Positions 1 to 6,973 of a stretch of DNA of 10,863 nt are shown here, in pieces. Both the position numbers and the translations under genes were made by a program. Source of the stretch: Flavobacterium psychrophilum (GTDB taxonomy: Bacteria > Bacteroidota > Bacteroidia > Flavobacteriales > Flavobacteriaceae). The notes below the pieces were generated by a model. The model was not told the origin of the DNA and ran no database searches. It saw only the letters and a list, made by a program, of their open reading frames with translations. Where the stretch lies: the NCBI GenBank assembly GCA_945897545.1, contig CAMDGJ010000086.1, forward strand, positions 1 to 10,863, written 5' to 3'. Within the stretch, counting starts at the first letter, position 1; each line of letters begins with the position of its first letter.

Positions 1-72
1 ATGCTCGCTGAATTGTATTGTTTGTTGCTGTACTACCATTTAAAAAACCTTATAATTAAAGCTAAATATAAG

Positions 73-113
73 AAAAAAGGAGCAAAGAAACTTCGTTCTC
101 TACTCCTTTTTTT
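73..113. terminator. Bidirectional rho-independent terminator-like hairpin
   Basis: The arms AAAAAAGGAG (73-82) and CTCCTTTTTT (103-112) pair perfectly. The 20-nt interior can extend the helix imperfectly around a TTC loop near 92-94. The A-run before and the T-run after make it work as a terminator on either strand. On the minus strand it lies about 75-115 nt past the stop of the M13 peptidase gene, so it probably ends that transcript. It could also end a plus-strand transcript entering from the left. The remainder of 1-186 holds nothing else I can support; a 14-bp TTTTTTCGAAAAAA palindrome lies at 118-131. Confidence 0.6.
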
Positions 114-186
114 ATTGTTTTTTCGAAAAAAGACTTTTTCAGTGCCCTCGTCTGAACCTGGGAATTTCTATTCTAACTCTTTTTAA

Positions 187-2250
187 TTACCATATTTTAA
201 CACGTTTCTCCGAAGCAATATACATTCCGTCTCCCGGTTTGAGATTAAATGCTTCATAAAAGGAATCTACATTTTGCAACGGGACATAAGCACGATACAT
301 TCCTGGCGAATGTGGGTCTGTTTTTACTAGAGTTTTTATGGCTTCGTCACGCATTTTTGTTCTCCAAACCGTTGCCCAAGACATAAAGAAACGTTGCTCT
401 GGCGTAAAACCATCAATAAGTTCTGGAGAACCATTTTCTTTCAAATAGATTTGCAAACCGTCGTAAGCGGCATTTATTCCTCCTAAATCTCCTATATTTT
501 CACCTAAAGTAAATTTTCCGTCAACGAAAGTTCCCGGCAAAGGTTGCAAAGCACTGTATTGATCTGCCAATGCGCCCGTCAAAGCGGCAAATTGTTTCTG
601 ATCCTCTGCTGTCCACCAATCTTTTAGGTTTCCATCTGCATCATAACGAGAACCTGAATCGTCAAATCCGTGAGAGATTTCGTGGCCAATCACAGCTCCA
701 ATTCCTCCATAATTTACTGCCTCATCCGCTTGATAATTGTAAAATGGTGGTTGCAAAATAGCTGCTGGAAATACAATTTCGTTATATGAAGGGTTGTAAT
801 AGGCATTTACCGTTTGTGGCGACATTCCCCATTCCGTTTTATCAACTGGCTTATAGAGTTTGCCAATGTCTTCTTTAGTTGACCAACGCGAAATATTTAA
901 TACATTTTCAAAATAAGTTCCTCCTTCTTCTGGACTCTTTAAAGTTAATGCGGAATAATCTTTCCATTTGTCAGGATAACCGATTTTTATTTTTGATTTG
1001 CGCAGTTTTGCAATGGCGCTGACTCTTGTTTCTGCTGACATCCAAGGTAAATTATTGATACGGTTTTCGAAGGCAATAAAAACATTTTTAATCATTTTCT
1101 CAGCCTTTATTTTGGCTTCAGCAGGAAATTTTTTCTCTACATATAATTTTCCTAATGCTTCGCCAGTAGCTCCATTAATTACTTGCAATGCTCTTTCGTC
1201 AAGTGGCGTTTGTTTCACAGCTCCAGTTAAGGTTTTGCCATAAAATTCCCAGTTTGCGGTTACAAGACTAGTTGATAATCTTCCTGTTGATCTATTCAAT
1301 AGTGTCCAACGCATATAAGCTTTCCAGTCTTCGATCTTATTTTCTTTAAAAATGGCTTCTAAAGAGGTCATATATTTCGGTTGTGAAACAATCAAAGAAT
1401 CAGCTTTTGGCAAACCAATTTTTGTAAAATAGTTTTTCCAATCTATGGATGGCGTTAATTTCTGCAAATCAGCAACCGTCATCGGGTTGTATGATTTTCT
1501 GCGGTCTCTTCTTTCTACTCTGTCAAATCTTGGTTTTGACATAGCGATTTCTAAAGCTAATATTTTATCCGCATCTGTTTTTGCTTTAGCTGGTTTTTCG
1601 CCTAAAATTTGAAGCATCTTGGCTACGTGCAAAACGTATTTATCTCTCTTTTCTTTAGAGTCCTTGTCTTCTGAAACATAGTAATCACGGTCTGGTAAAC
1701 CCACACTACCTGGTCCAACATTTATTACATTTCTGTTGCTGTTCTTAGCATCTGACCCAATCCCAACACCAATAAAACCGACACCTCCAATGGCATCCAT
1801 TTCAATCATCAATGCTTCTAAATCCTTAGTGTTTTTTACAGCATTTATTTTTGCTAAATAGGGTTTTAATGGAGACAATCCTTGGTTGTTTCTGCCTATT
1901 GTATCCATAATGGTTTTATACAAATTGATGGCTTTACCTTGATCTGTATTGGATTTATACATTGGGTTTTTTGAGGCTTCAGCCAAAATTTCAAGGGCAT
2001 CTTTATCTGTTTTCTTACGCAATTCATTAAAACTCCCCCAAGTAGTCTTATCGGCAGGAATTTCAGTTTTGTCCAGCCAACTTCCGTTTACGTATCTAAA
2101 AAAGTCATCGCTTGGCTTTACCTTTTTATCAATATAGGAGGTATTGATTCCCGGCTCTTGCTTTACGGTAGCAGTTTGAGCGCTCATTGCTGTCAATCCA
2201 ATTATTGCAAGAAAAACAAAAATCAGTTGTATTTTTAAATTTATTTTCAT
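187..2250 (-). CDS. M13 family zinc metallopeptidase (neprilysin/PepO-like), secreted
   Basis: This 687-residue protein is a full-length M13 (neprilysin, PepO) endopeptidase, a family that cleaves oligopeptides with one catalytic zinc. Residues 1-24 look like a signal peptide with a likely cut after AMSA and no lipobox cysteine, so it should be periplasmic or secreted. The N-terminal M13 domain covers roughly 40-430 and the catalytic domain 470-687. The zinc motif HEISH is at 523-527 and the third ligand and partner aspartate (ENIGD) at 584-588, as in neprilysin. The substrate-binding NAYY motif and the NEIVFPA strand lie shortly before HEISH. The C-terminus ends in KIW, resembling the family's usual terminal xVW. 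The ATG at 2250 follows an AT-rich leader. It is divergent from the SCO gene with 133 bp between. Physiological substrate is unknown; no metal-homeostasis role is implied by the sequence. Confidence 0.95.
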   Translation of the reverse strand: MKINLKIQLIFVFLAIIGLTAMSAQTATVKQEPGINTSYIDKKVKPSDDFFRYVNGSWLDKTEIPADKTTWGSFNELRKKTDKDALEILAEASKNPMYKSNTDQGKAINLYKTIMDTIGRNNQGLSPLKPYLAKINAVKNTKDLEALMIEMDAIGGVGFIGVGIGSDAKNSNRNVINVGPGSVGLPDRDYYVSEDKDSKEKRDKYVLHVAKMLQILGEKPAKAKTDADKILALEIAMSKPRFDRVERRDRRKSYNPMTVADLQKLTPSIDWKNYFTKIGLPKADSLIVSQPKYMTSLEAIFKENKIEDWKAYMRWTLLNRSTGRLSTSLVTANWEFYGKTLTGAVKQTPLDERALQVINGATGEALGKLYVEKKFPAEAKIKAEKMIKNVFIAFENRINNLPWMSAETRVSAIAKLRKSKIKIGYPDKWKDYSALTLKSPEEGGTYFENVLNISRWSTKEDIGKLYKPVDKTEWGMSPQTVNAYYNPSYNEIVFPAAILQPPFYNYQADEAVNYGGIGAVIGHEISHGFDDSGSRYDADGNLKDWWTAEDQKQFAALTGALADQYSALQPLPGTFVDGKFTLGENIGDLGGINAAYDGLQIYLKENGSPELIDGFTPEQRFFMSWATVWRTKMRDEAIKTLVKTDPHSPGMYRAYVPLQNVDSFYEAFNLKPGDGMYIASEKRVKIW

Positions 2251-2276
2251 TTATTATTAAAGATTAGTTGTTGCCG

Positions 2277-2284
2277 TAAAACTA
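2277..2284 (-). promoter_or_regulatory. Possible weak -7 box for the M13 peptidase gene
   Basis: On the minus strand this reads TAGTTTTA, one mismatch from the Bacteroidota TAnnTTTG -7 consensus, 27 bp before the start codon. I see no convincing -33 TTG at the right distance, so this is a weak call. Confidence 0.25.
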
Positions 2285-2359
2285 TTTATAATATTCAGAC
2301 TATTGTATAAACGTTTGTTAAAATTTTTTTTTGCCTTTTAAAAAGAAACTTACGTTTCG

Positions 2360-2367
2360 TATTTTTG
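2360..2367 (+). promoter_or_regulatory. Bacteroidota -7 promoter box upstream of the SCO gene
   Basis: TATTTTTG matches TAnnTTTG exactly and ends 16 bp before the ATG at 2384, giving a very short leader. The nearest TTG (2331-2333) is 26 bp upstream, slightly longer than the usual spacing, so the -33 element is uncertain. Confidence 0.55.
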
Positions 2368-2383
2368 TCACAAATAATTATTT

Positions 2384-3055
2384 ATGCAATCCTTTTTCTA
2401 TAAATATCGAAAATTTTTTGGGGTTTTATTGGTCTTTTCAATCATTGTGATTTCCTTGTTTTATACCGCATTGAAACCAAAAAAATCATTGCCTATTTAC
2501 AATCCATCTGATGTAAATCCTGAATTAGTAGATACGACCGTTCAATACATAAGCAAATACCACACAATTGCTGATTTTTCATTGACGAATCAAAACGGCA
2601 AAACTATTACACAAAAAGACTATGATGGCAAAATATATGTTGCCGATTTTTTCTTCACGACTTGCAAATCTATTTGCCCAAAAATGACAACAAATCTTGT
2701 CGATGTGCAAAAAGCGTTTCTTACTACTCCAAAGGTGAAATTGCTTTCGTTTACCGTGATGCCTGACATAGACAATGTTCCAGTTTTAAATGAGTATGCC
2801 GCAATTAATGGCGTAGTAGAGTCCAAATGGAACTTAGTTACAGGCGACAAAAAAGCAATTTACACCATGGCACGAAAATCCTTTCTAGCTGTAAAACAAG
2901 GAAAGCTGGACGAATTATACGATATGGTTCACACCGAAAACTTTGTGCTTGTTGACTCTAAAAAACGAGTGCGCGGTTTTTATGATGGCACCAAAAAGGA
3001 AGAAATTCAACGCTTGATTGAAGACATTAAATGGCTTGTGGAGGACGAAAAATAG
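2384..3055 (+). CDS. SCO1/SenC family copper chaperone / thiol-disulfide protein
   Basis: This 223-residue protein belongs to the SCO1/SenC thioredoxin-fold family, which delivers copper to, or reduces, the CuA site of cytochrome c oxidase. Residues 12-29 form one membrane anchor, which puts the rest in the periplasm. The thioredoxin-like domain (about 58-220) carries the diagnostic CxxxC as C94-KSI-C98, and the distal copper-ligand histidine is H183, at the expected distance in the order VHTENFVLVD. All three expected Cu ligands are therefore present. The gene stands alone, with dyads between it and feoA; no oxidase genes are in view. In this family some members act as redox proteins rather than copper donors, which cannot be decided here. 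Confidence 0.92.
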   Translation: MQSFFYKYRKFFGVLLVFSIIVISLFYTALKPKKSLPIYNPSDVNPELVDTTVQYISKYHTIADFSLTNQNGKTITQKDYDGKIYVADFFFTTCKSICPKMTTNLVDVQKAFLTTPKVKLLSFTVMPDIDNVPVLNEYAAINGVVESKWNLVTGDKKAIYTMARKSFLAVKQGKLDELYDMVHTENFVLVDSKKRVRGFYDGTKKEEIQRLIEDIKWLVEDEK

Positions 3056-3057
3056 CA

Positions 3058-3104
3058 AATACCGATACAAATCAGGAGCACTAAATATAGTGCTTATCGG
3101 CATT
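3058..3104 (+). terminator. Bulged hairpin just after the SCO gene, terminator-like without a U-tract
   Basis: An inner perfect 7-bp stem AGCACTA/TAGTGCT (3077-3083, 3088-3094) has an AATA loop. An outer 6-bp stem CCGATA/TATCGG (3062-3067, 3095-3100) stacks directly on its 3' side, leaving a 9-nt bulge on the 5' side. With one mismatch the outer stem extends by three more pairs (3058-3060 with 3102-3104). It starts within a few bases of the SCO stop codon, so 3'-end formation or stabilisation is the simplest role. The lack of a following T-run argues against a classical intrinsic terminator. Confidence 0.45.
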
Positions 3105-3115
3105 AACCATTGTGA

Positions 3116-3147
3116 AATTTTAAAATGGATTAGCCTATTTTAAAATT
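3116..3147. promoter_or_regulatory. Perfect 11-bp inverted repeat upstream of feoA, possible operator
   Basis: AATTTTAAAAT (3116-3126) and ATTTTAAAATT (3137-3147) are exact inverted repeats separated by 10 bp, a centre-to-centre distance of 21 bp or two helical turns. Each arm also contains the palindrome ATTTTAAAAT, so each could be a half-dimer or full dimer site. The element is 50 bp before the feoA -7 box. A protein-binding site is plausible; an AT-rich RNA hairpin is the alternative. Confidence 0.4.
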
Positions 3148-3196
3148 ACAATTGGTATAACCTGACAATAGTCATTTAATATTCTTTTTTTTACTG

Positions 3197-3204
3197 TACT
3201 TTTG
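3197..3204 (+). promoter_or_regulatory. -7 promoter box for feoAB
   Basis: TACTTTTG matches TAnnTTTG. The first in-frame TTG (3202) of the feoA reading frame is inside this box, so it cannot be the start codon if the box is used. Transcription would begin near 3211, which leaves about 20 nt of leader before the TTG at 3232. No clear -33 TTG lies at 17-23 bp; a T8 run is there instead, so promoter strength or activation is uncertain. Confidence 0.55.
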
Positions 3205-3231
3205 CAATCTATATTCAATCTAAATAACAAC

Positions 3232-3465
3232 TTGAAAACTACGATTGCCAGTTTAAAAAAAGGAGAAAAAGCCATCATAAAGGATTTTGACGCCGATGTT
3301 ATTCCACTAAAATTATTGGAAATGGGTTGTTTGCCTGGAAACACAGTTAAATTACTTCAAATTGCCCCTTTCGGTGATCCTTTGTATTTAGATATAAATG
3401 GCTCACATCTTGCTATACGAATCGAAACTGCACGTGAAATTGAAGTGGATAGCATTACAAAATAA
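3232..3465 (+). CDS. feoA: FeoA, ferrous iron transport accessory protein
   Basis: FeoA is a small cytoplasmic SH3-like protein that works with the FeoB iron(II) channel. The 77-residue product begins with the sequence MKTTIASLKKGEK and shows the family's LLEMGCLPGNTV turn, the APFGDPLYL segment and the C-terminal LAIRIETAREIEV strand. I chose the TTG at 3232. The upstream TTG at 3202 would add 10 poorly conserved-looking residues and overlaps the predicted -7 box. TTG starts are less common than ATG, but no in-frame ATG exists near this point and 77 residues suits FeoA. It is 6 bp before feoB and almost certainly cotranscribed with it. Confidence 0.9.
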   Translation: MKTTIASLKKGEKAIIKDFDADVIPLKLLEMGCLPGNTVKLLQIAPFGDPLYLDINGSHLAIRIETAREIEVDSITK

Positions 3466-3471
3466 CTCCAA

Positions 3472-5574
3472 ATGAGCAAGCAAAATATCAATGTCGCATT
3501 AATAGGGAATCCAAACGTGGGGAAAACTTCGGTTTTTAACCAGCTTACGGGCTTGAACCAGCAAGTAGGGAATTATCCAGGAATTACAGTTGAAAAGAAA
3601 GTGGGCTTCTGCAGATTATCTACAAACATCAACGCTAACGTCATCGACTTACCCGGAACCTACAGTTTAAATGCTAGCTCTGTTGATGAAAACGTGGTGA
3701 TTGAACTTTTGCTTAACAAAAATGACAAACTCTACCCTGATGTAATTGTTTTGATTTCTGAAATAGAAAATCTAAAACGAAATTTATTGCTTTTTACACA
3801 AATTAAAGACCTCGAAATTCCAACTATTCTGGTCATCAATATGATAGACAGAATGAAATATAAGGGAATTTCATTAGACATTCCCTATTTAGAATCTCGC
3901 TTAAAAACTAAGATTGTGTTAGTTAGTTCTAGAAAAGGAACTGGACTTGAAGAATTAAAAAATGTAATTACTTCTTATAAATCACTTGCAACAGCCCCTT
4001 GTTTAAATGCCTCTTCGATTGACGAAGAATATTTCAATACGCTACGAAAAACATTTCCCAACCAATCGTTATACAAACTTTGGTTACTGATTACACAAGA
4101 CGTGAATTTTGTGGATTTGAATAGAAAGGCGCTCAAAAACGATTCCTTTACAAAAAGCGATTCTGAGCTGAAAAAATTACAACAAAAAGAAACTATAAAA
4201 CGCTATCAATTCATAAATGACACGCTAAAAGTGGGGCATAAAGTAGATTCTGCCTCGGCTACTGATTTCAGAAGCAAGCTCGATCGAATACTTACGCACA
4301 AGATTTGGGGTTATGTTATTTTCTTTTTAATACTGTTCGGTATTTTTCAATCCATTTTTGAATGGTCAAAAATGCCTATGGATTTTATAGACCGAAGCTT
4401 TGCCAGCTTTAGTTCATTTACAAGCGATAACCTGCCTCCAGGAGCTTTTACAAATTTAATTGCACAGGGAATTATACCCGGGATAGGCGGGATTTTGATC
4501 TTTATTCCACAAATTGCGTTCTTGTTTTTGTTTATTTCCATTCTCGAAGAAAGCGGTTACATGAGCCGAGTAGTATTTTTGATGGACAAAATAATGCGCA
4601 AATTTGGACTTTCAGGCAAAAGCGTTGTGCCTTTAATTTCAGGAACTGCTTGCGCCATTCCGGCGATCATGGCTACTCGAAATATAGAAAACTGGAAAGA
4701 ACGCTTAATCACGATTCTCGTAACTCCGTTTACCACCTGTTCTGCAAGATTGCCCGTTTATGCTATTATAATTGGACTGGTAATTCCCGACCAATTTGTT
4801 TTTGGTTTTCTTAATTTACAAGGATTAACACTGATGTTTTTGTATCTTATTGGTTTTGGAATGGCAATATTTTCGGCTTACATTCTCCATAAAGTGCTAC
4901 AACTGAATTGCAAAACTTTCTTTGTAGTCGAAATGCCCAATTATAAATTACCTATGTTTAAAAACGTTGCGATAAACGTTGTTGAAAAAACCAAAGCCTT
5001 TGTTTTTGGAGCTGGCAAAATCATTCTTTCCATATCAATTATTTTATGGTTTTTGGCTTCGAATGGACCAAGTGTAAAATTCAGTAATGCCGAGACTATA
5101 CTTCAATCAAAACCAGAAAATAGTAATCTCTCCGAATTAGATTTAAAAAACAAAGTGGCTTCCTATAAATTAGAAAATTCCTATATTGGATTGATGGGAA
5201 AAGCTATCGAACCAGCGATTTCTCCTTTGGGATATGATTGGAAAATTGGCATTGCCATTATAAGTTCTTTCGCTGCTAGAGAAGTTTTTGTGGGAACGCT
5301 GGCCACCATTTACAGTGTTGGCGGAAGCGACAATGAAACCACCATAAAAAGCAAAATGGCTGCCGAAATAAATCCCAACACTGGAAATAAAATATTTAAT
5401 TTTGCTTCTGGGATTTCTTTATTGTTGTTTTATGCCTTTGCAATGCAATGTGCGAGTACATTGGCCGTTACTAAAAAGGAGACTAATAGTTGGAAATGGC
5501 CTTTGAGCCAATTGGTTTTTATGAGCGGCTTTGCTTATGTTGTGGCTTTGATTGCCTATCAATTATTAAAATAA
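3472..5574 (+). CDS. feoB: FeoB, ferrous iron transporter with G-protein domain
   Basis: FeoB is the inner-membrane Fe(II) permease. The 700-residue protein has an N-terminal GTPase domain with G1 GNPNVGKTS (12-20), G2 around T39 in GNYPGITVE, G3 DLPG (59-62), G4 NMID (123-126) and a G5-like SSRKGTG near 152-158. A linker containing K/Q-rich helices follows. The membrane part begins near 275 and includes the Cys-containing gate SGTACAIPAIMATR, the following TPFTTCSARLPVYA segment, and the second gate AAREVFVGTLA. The segment usually seen as VVDA..LERNL reads LISEIENLKRNL here, a modest deviation. The stop is TAA at 5572-5574. feoA lies directly upstream and accessory genes follow. Confidence 0.97.
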   Translation: MSKQNINVALIGNPNVGKTSVFNQLTGLNQQVGNYPGITVEKKVGFCRLSTNINANVIDLPGTYSLNASSVDENVVIELLLNKNDKLYPDVIVLISEIENLKRNLLLFTQIKDLEIPTILVINMIDRMKYKGISLDIPYLESRLKTKIVLVSSRKGTGLEELKNVITSYKSLATAPCLNASSIDEEYFNTLRKTFPNQSLYKLWLLITQDVNFVDLNRKALKNDSFTKSDSELKKLQQKETIKRYQFINDTLKVGHKVDSASATDFRSKLDRILTHKIWGYVIFFLILFGIFQSIFEWSKMPMDFIDRSFASFSSFTSDNLPPGAFTNLIAQGIIPGIGGILIFIPQIAFLFLFISILEESGYMSRVVFLMDKIMRKFGLSGKSVVPLISGTACAIPAIMATRNIENWKERLITILVTPFTTCSARLPVYAIIIGLVIPDQFVFGFLNLQGLTLMFLYLIGFGMAIFSAYILHKVLQLNCKTFFVVEMPNYKLPMFKNVAINVVEKTKAFVFGAGKIILSISIILWFLASNGPSVKFSNAETILQSKPENSNLSELDLKNKVASYKLENSYIGLMGKAIEPAISPLGYDWKIGIAIISSFAAREVFVGTLATIYSVGGSDNETTIKSKMAAEINPNTGNKIFNFASGISLLLFYAFAMQCASTLAVTKKETNSWKWPLSQLVFMSGFAYVVALIAYQLLK

Positions 5575-5583
5575 ATATGGTTT

Positions 5584-5597
5584 TAATTTTAAAATTA
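5584..5597. promoter_or_regulatory. 14-bp palindrome between feoB and the PAS gene, same core as the feoA dyad
   Basis: TAATTTTAAAATTA is a perfect palindrome just after feoB. The 13-mer ATTTTAAAATTAC at 5586-5598 is identical to 3137-3149 in front of feoA. Chance is a real possibility in such AT-rich spacers, but the position in front of the next gene makes a shared binding site worth testing. Confidence 0.3.
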
Positions 5598-5640
5598 CTT
5601 AATTTTGAGGCTTTTACAAATTTGAACAAAATATTTTCTC

Positions 5641-6126
5641 ATGAAAAATTATGATATCGCTTGTGCGAAATATTACGGTAAATTAAACATTATTGCGTTG
5701 CCACTAACTAGTTGGGAATTTCGAAAAGACTATTTAAATGAGGCAATCCTTTTCCATAAAATTCAAGCAAAATGGAGTGTTAAAGAAGATTTTTTGAAAC
5801 AATCTCAAAAAGAAAAGAGGGAAATTATCATTACCGATAAACACTTTAAAATTATATTTGCTTCCAGAAATTTTTCAAAAATAAATGGATATCCAACAAA
5901 AGATATTATAGGAAAATCACCTACTATGTTTCAAGGCGAGGGTACTTCTACAGCAACAAGAGCGAGAATAAAAACCGCACTGAATAATTTAAAACCATTT
6001 AAAGAAGTGATCTTAAACTATCGAAAAAATGGTAATTCCTATTGGTGCGAGATTGAAGCCTATCCAATGTTTTCAAAAAAAGGAGAGTTTTTAAACTATA
6101 TTGCTCTTGAAAAATTTGCCGCATAA
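5641..6126 (+). CDS. Stand-alone PAS domain protein, LOV-like fold lacking the photoactive cysteine
   Basis: This 161-residue soluble protein has an N-terminal helical cap (about 20-58) and one PAS domain (about 60-158), with no kinase, cyclase, HTH or other output domain. The PAS domain resembles the LOV subgroup: NGYPTKDIIGKSPTMFQGE (82-100) aligns with the LOV segment ending in NCRFLQG, and NYRKNGNSYWCEI (126-138) with NYRKDGxxFWN. The position of the flavin-binding cysteine is P94, and the second flavin-contact asparagine is C136, so classical LOV photochemistry is not expected. It begins 67 bp after the feoB stop and is followed 12 bp later by a FeoB-associated gene, so it sits inside the feo cluster. 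A ligand, redox or protein-protein sensing role is possible; the real cofactor, if any, is unknown. Confidence 0.85.
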   Translation: MKNYDIACAKYYGKLNIIALPLTSWEFRKDYLNEAILFHKIQAKWSVKEDFLKQSQKEKREIIITDKHFKIIFASRNFSKINGYPTKDIIGKSPTMFQGEGTSTATRARIKTALNNLKPFKEVILNYRKNGNSYWCEIEAYPMFSKKGEFLNYIALEKFAA

Positions 6127-6137
6127 AAACTTACATT

Positions 6138-6263
6138 ATGGATTTTCAAGAAATCTTAACTTATATAACTCTAGGAATTGCAATTATATTTTTGTTCAAA
6201 AAATTCTTTTTAAAAAAGAAAAAAACGGATAAAAATTGCGGTGAGGATTGCAATTGTCACTGA
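6138..6263 (+). CDS. FeoB-associated Cys-rich membrane protein, 41 aa
   Basis: Translation from the ATG at 6138 gives a 41-residue protein: a short N-terminus, one hydrophobic helix (about 9-23), a Lys-rich stretch (21-32) and a C-terminal cysteine cluster CGEDCNCH (34-41). This is the shape of the FeoB-associated Cys-rich membrane proteins, which are encoded next to feoB in many bacteria and are thought to help FeoB or handle iron at the membrane. By the positive-inside rule the Lys/Cys tail should be cytoplasmic. It starts 12 bp after the PAS stop. Its last 7 bp overlap the 3' end of the convergent DtxR-family gene. Confidence 0.85.
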   Translation: MDFQEILTYITLGIAIIFLFKKFFLKKKKTDKNCGEDCNCH

Positions 6264-6913
6264 TCCACTTTCACAAAAAGATTACTTGCAATTTTATTCG
6301 AAATTGTCAATTCTTTTGAGTCTACTTTTATCATTAAAGACATATCAAAGCTTTCTTTTGAGATGATTTCTATTTTTGACCCCAATGAAATTTCTTGCTT
6401 GTCTAGATATTTTAAAAATTCTGAAGACGAATCTTTTACTCCTACGCAAATTCCTATTTGATTCTCTGACAACTCTGAGAGCAACTGTTTTTCGATAGCG
6501 ATGATTTGTCCGTTTGCATTAGGAATTGGATCGCCGTGAGGATCTTCAGTGGGATTGCCCAAAAAATCGTCCAGTTTATTGATTAACTTTTCAGATTTTA
6601 TATGTTCTAATTGTTCGGCAATGTCGTGTACTTCGTCCCACGAAAAATGTAGTTTTTCGACTAAAAAGACTTCCCATAAACGGTGTTTACGCACAATCAT
6701 TTTAGCGGCGAGCTTTCCTTTTTTTGTTAAGGAAACTCCTTGGTATTTCACATAATTTACTAAATCTTTTTCGGCTAGTTTTTTTAGCATATCCGTTACA
6801 GATGAAGCTTTAGTGTCCATCATTTCAGCGATGGCATTTGTGCTCACTTCAAGATCTGAAACAGTTGTTAGATGATAAATTGTTTTAAGGTAGTTTTCTT
6901 CGGAAAAAGTCAT
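6257..6913 (-). CDS. DtxR/MntR-family metal-dependent transcriptional regulator
   Basis: This 218-residue protein is a DtxR/MntR/IdeR-family regulator, which represses metal-uptake genes when loaded with Mn(II) or Fe(II). A winged HTH covers about 4-68, with the recognition helix near 36-50. The dimerisation and metal-binding domain follows (70-135), and a C-terminal FeoA/SH3-like domain covers about 150-218. Visible ligand positions are H77, E81, H96, E100, E103 and H104. E100 is where DtxR has Cys and MntR has Glu. The N-terminal ligand positions of MntR (D8, E11) read N7 and K10 here, so the primary site is not a standard one. Likely targets are the neighbouring NRAMP gene and possibly feoAB. 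It lies downstream of the NRAMP gene on the same strand, separated by 174 bp of repeats. Metal specificity is not deducible. Confidence 0.92.
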   Translation of the reverse strand: MTFSEENYLKTIYHLTTVSDLEVSTNAIAEMMDTKASSVTDMLKKLAEKDLVNYVKYQGVSLTKKGKLAAKMIVRKHRLWEVFLVEKLHFSWDEVHDIAEQLEHIKSEKLINKLDDFLGNPTEDPHGDPIPNANGQIIAIEKQLLSELSENQIGICVGVKDSSSEFLKYLDKQEISLGSKIEIISKESFDMSLMIKVDSKELTISNKIASNLFVKVDQ

Positions 6914-6923
6914 TTTGAGGGCT

Positions 6924-6970
6924 GAGGTTAGAAGTTGGAGGTTAGAGGTTAGAGGTTAGAGGTTAGAGGT
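6924..6970. repeat. Heptanucleotide tandem repeat (GAGGTTA), about 6.7 copies
   Basis: The unit GAGGTTA is repeated head to tail with a 7-bp period. Copy 2 is the variant GAAGTTG, copies 1 and 3-6 are exact, and a partial GAGGT ends the array. On the minus strand it reads TAACCTC and lies 10 bp before the ATG of the DtxR-family gene, so it is in that gene's leader. Perfect copies suggest recent expansion and possible copy-number variation between strains. Confidence 0.9.
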
Positions 6971-6973
6971 AAT

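Noticed and set aside
1..186. Possible 61-residue protein on the plus strand
   Set aside because: It crosses the terminator hairpin, has low-complexity Lys/Leu/Phe composition from A/T runs, and resembles nothing I know.
998..1243. Plus-strand reading frames inside the M13 peptidase gene (also near 570-761 and 1949-2137)
   Set aside because: They are antisense to a full-length, motif-complete gene and encode nothing recognisable.
3202..3231. N-terminal extension of FeoA from an upstream TTG
   Set aside because: The TTG belongs to the -7 promoter box, and the extra residues (MQSIFNLNNN) do not look like the FeoA N-terminus.
5641..6126. Blue-light LOV photoreceptor
   Set aside because: The photoactive cysteine position is proline (P94), so the usual flavin-cysteinyl adduct cannot form.
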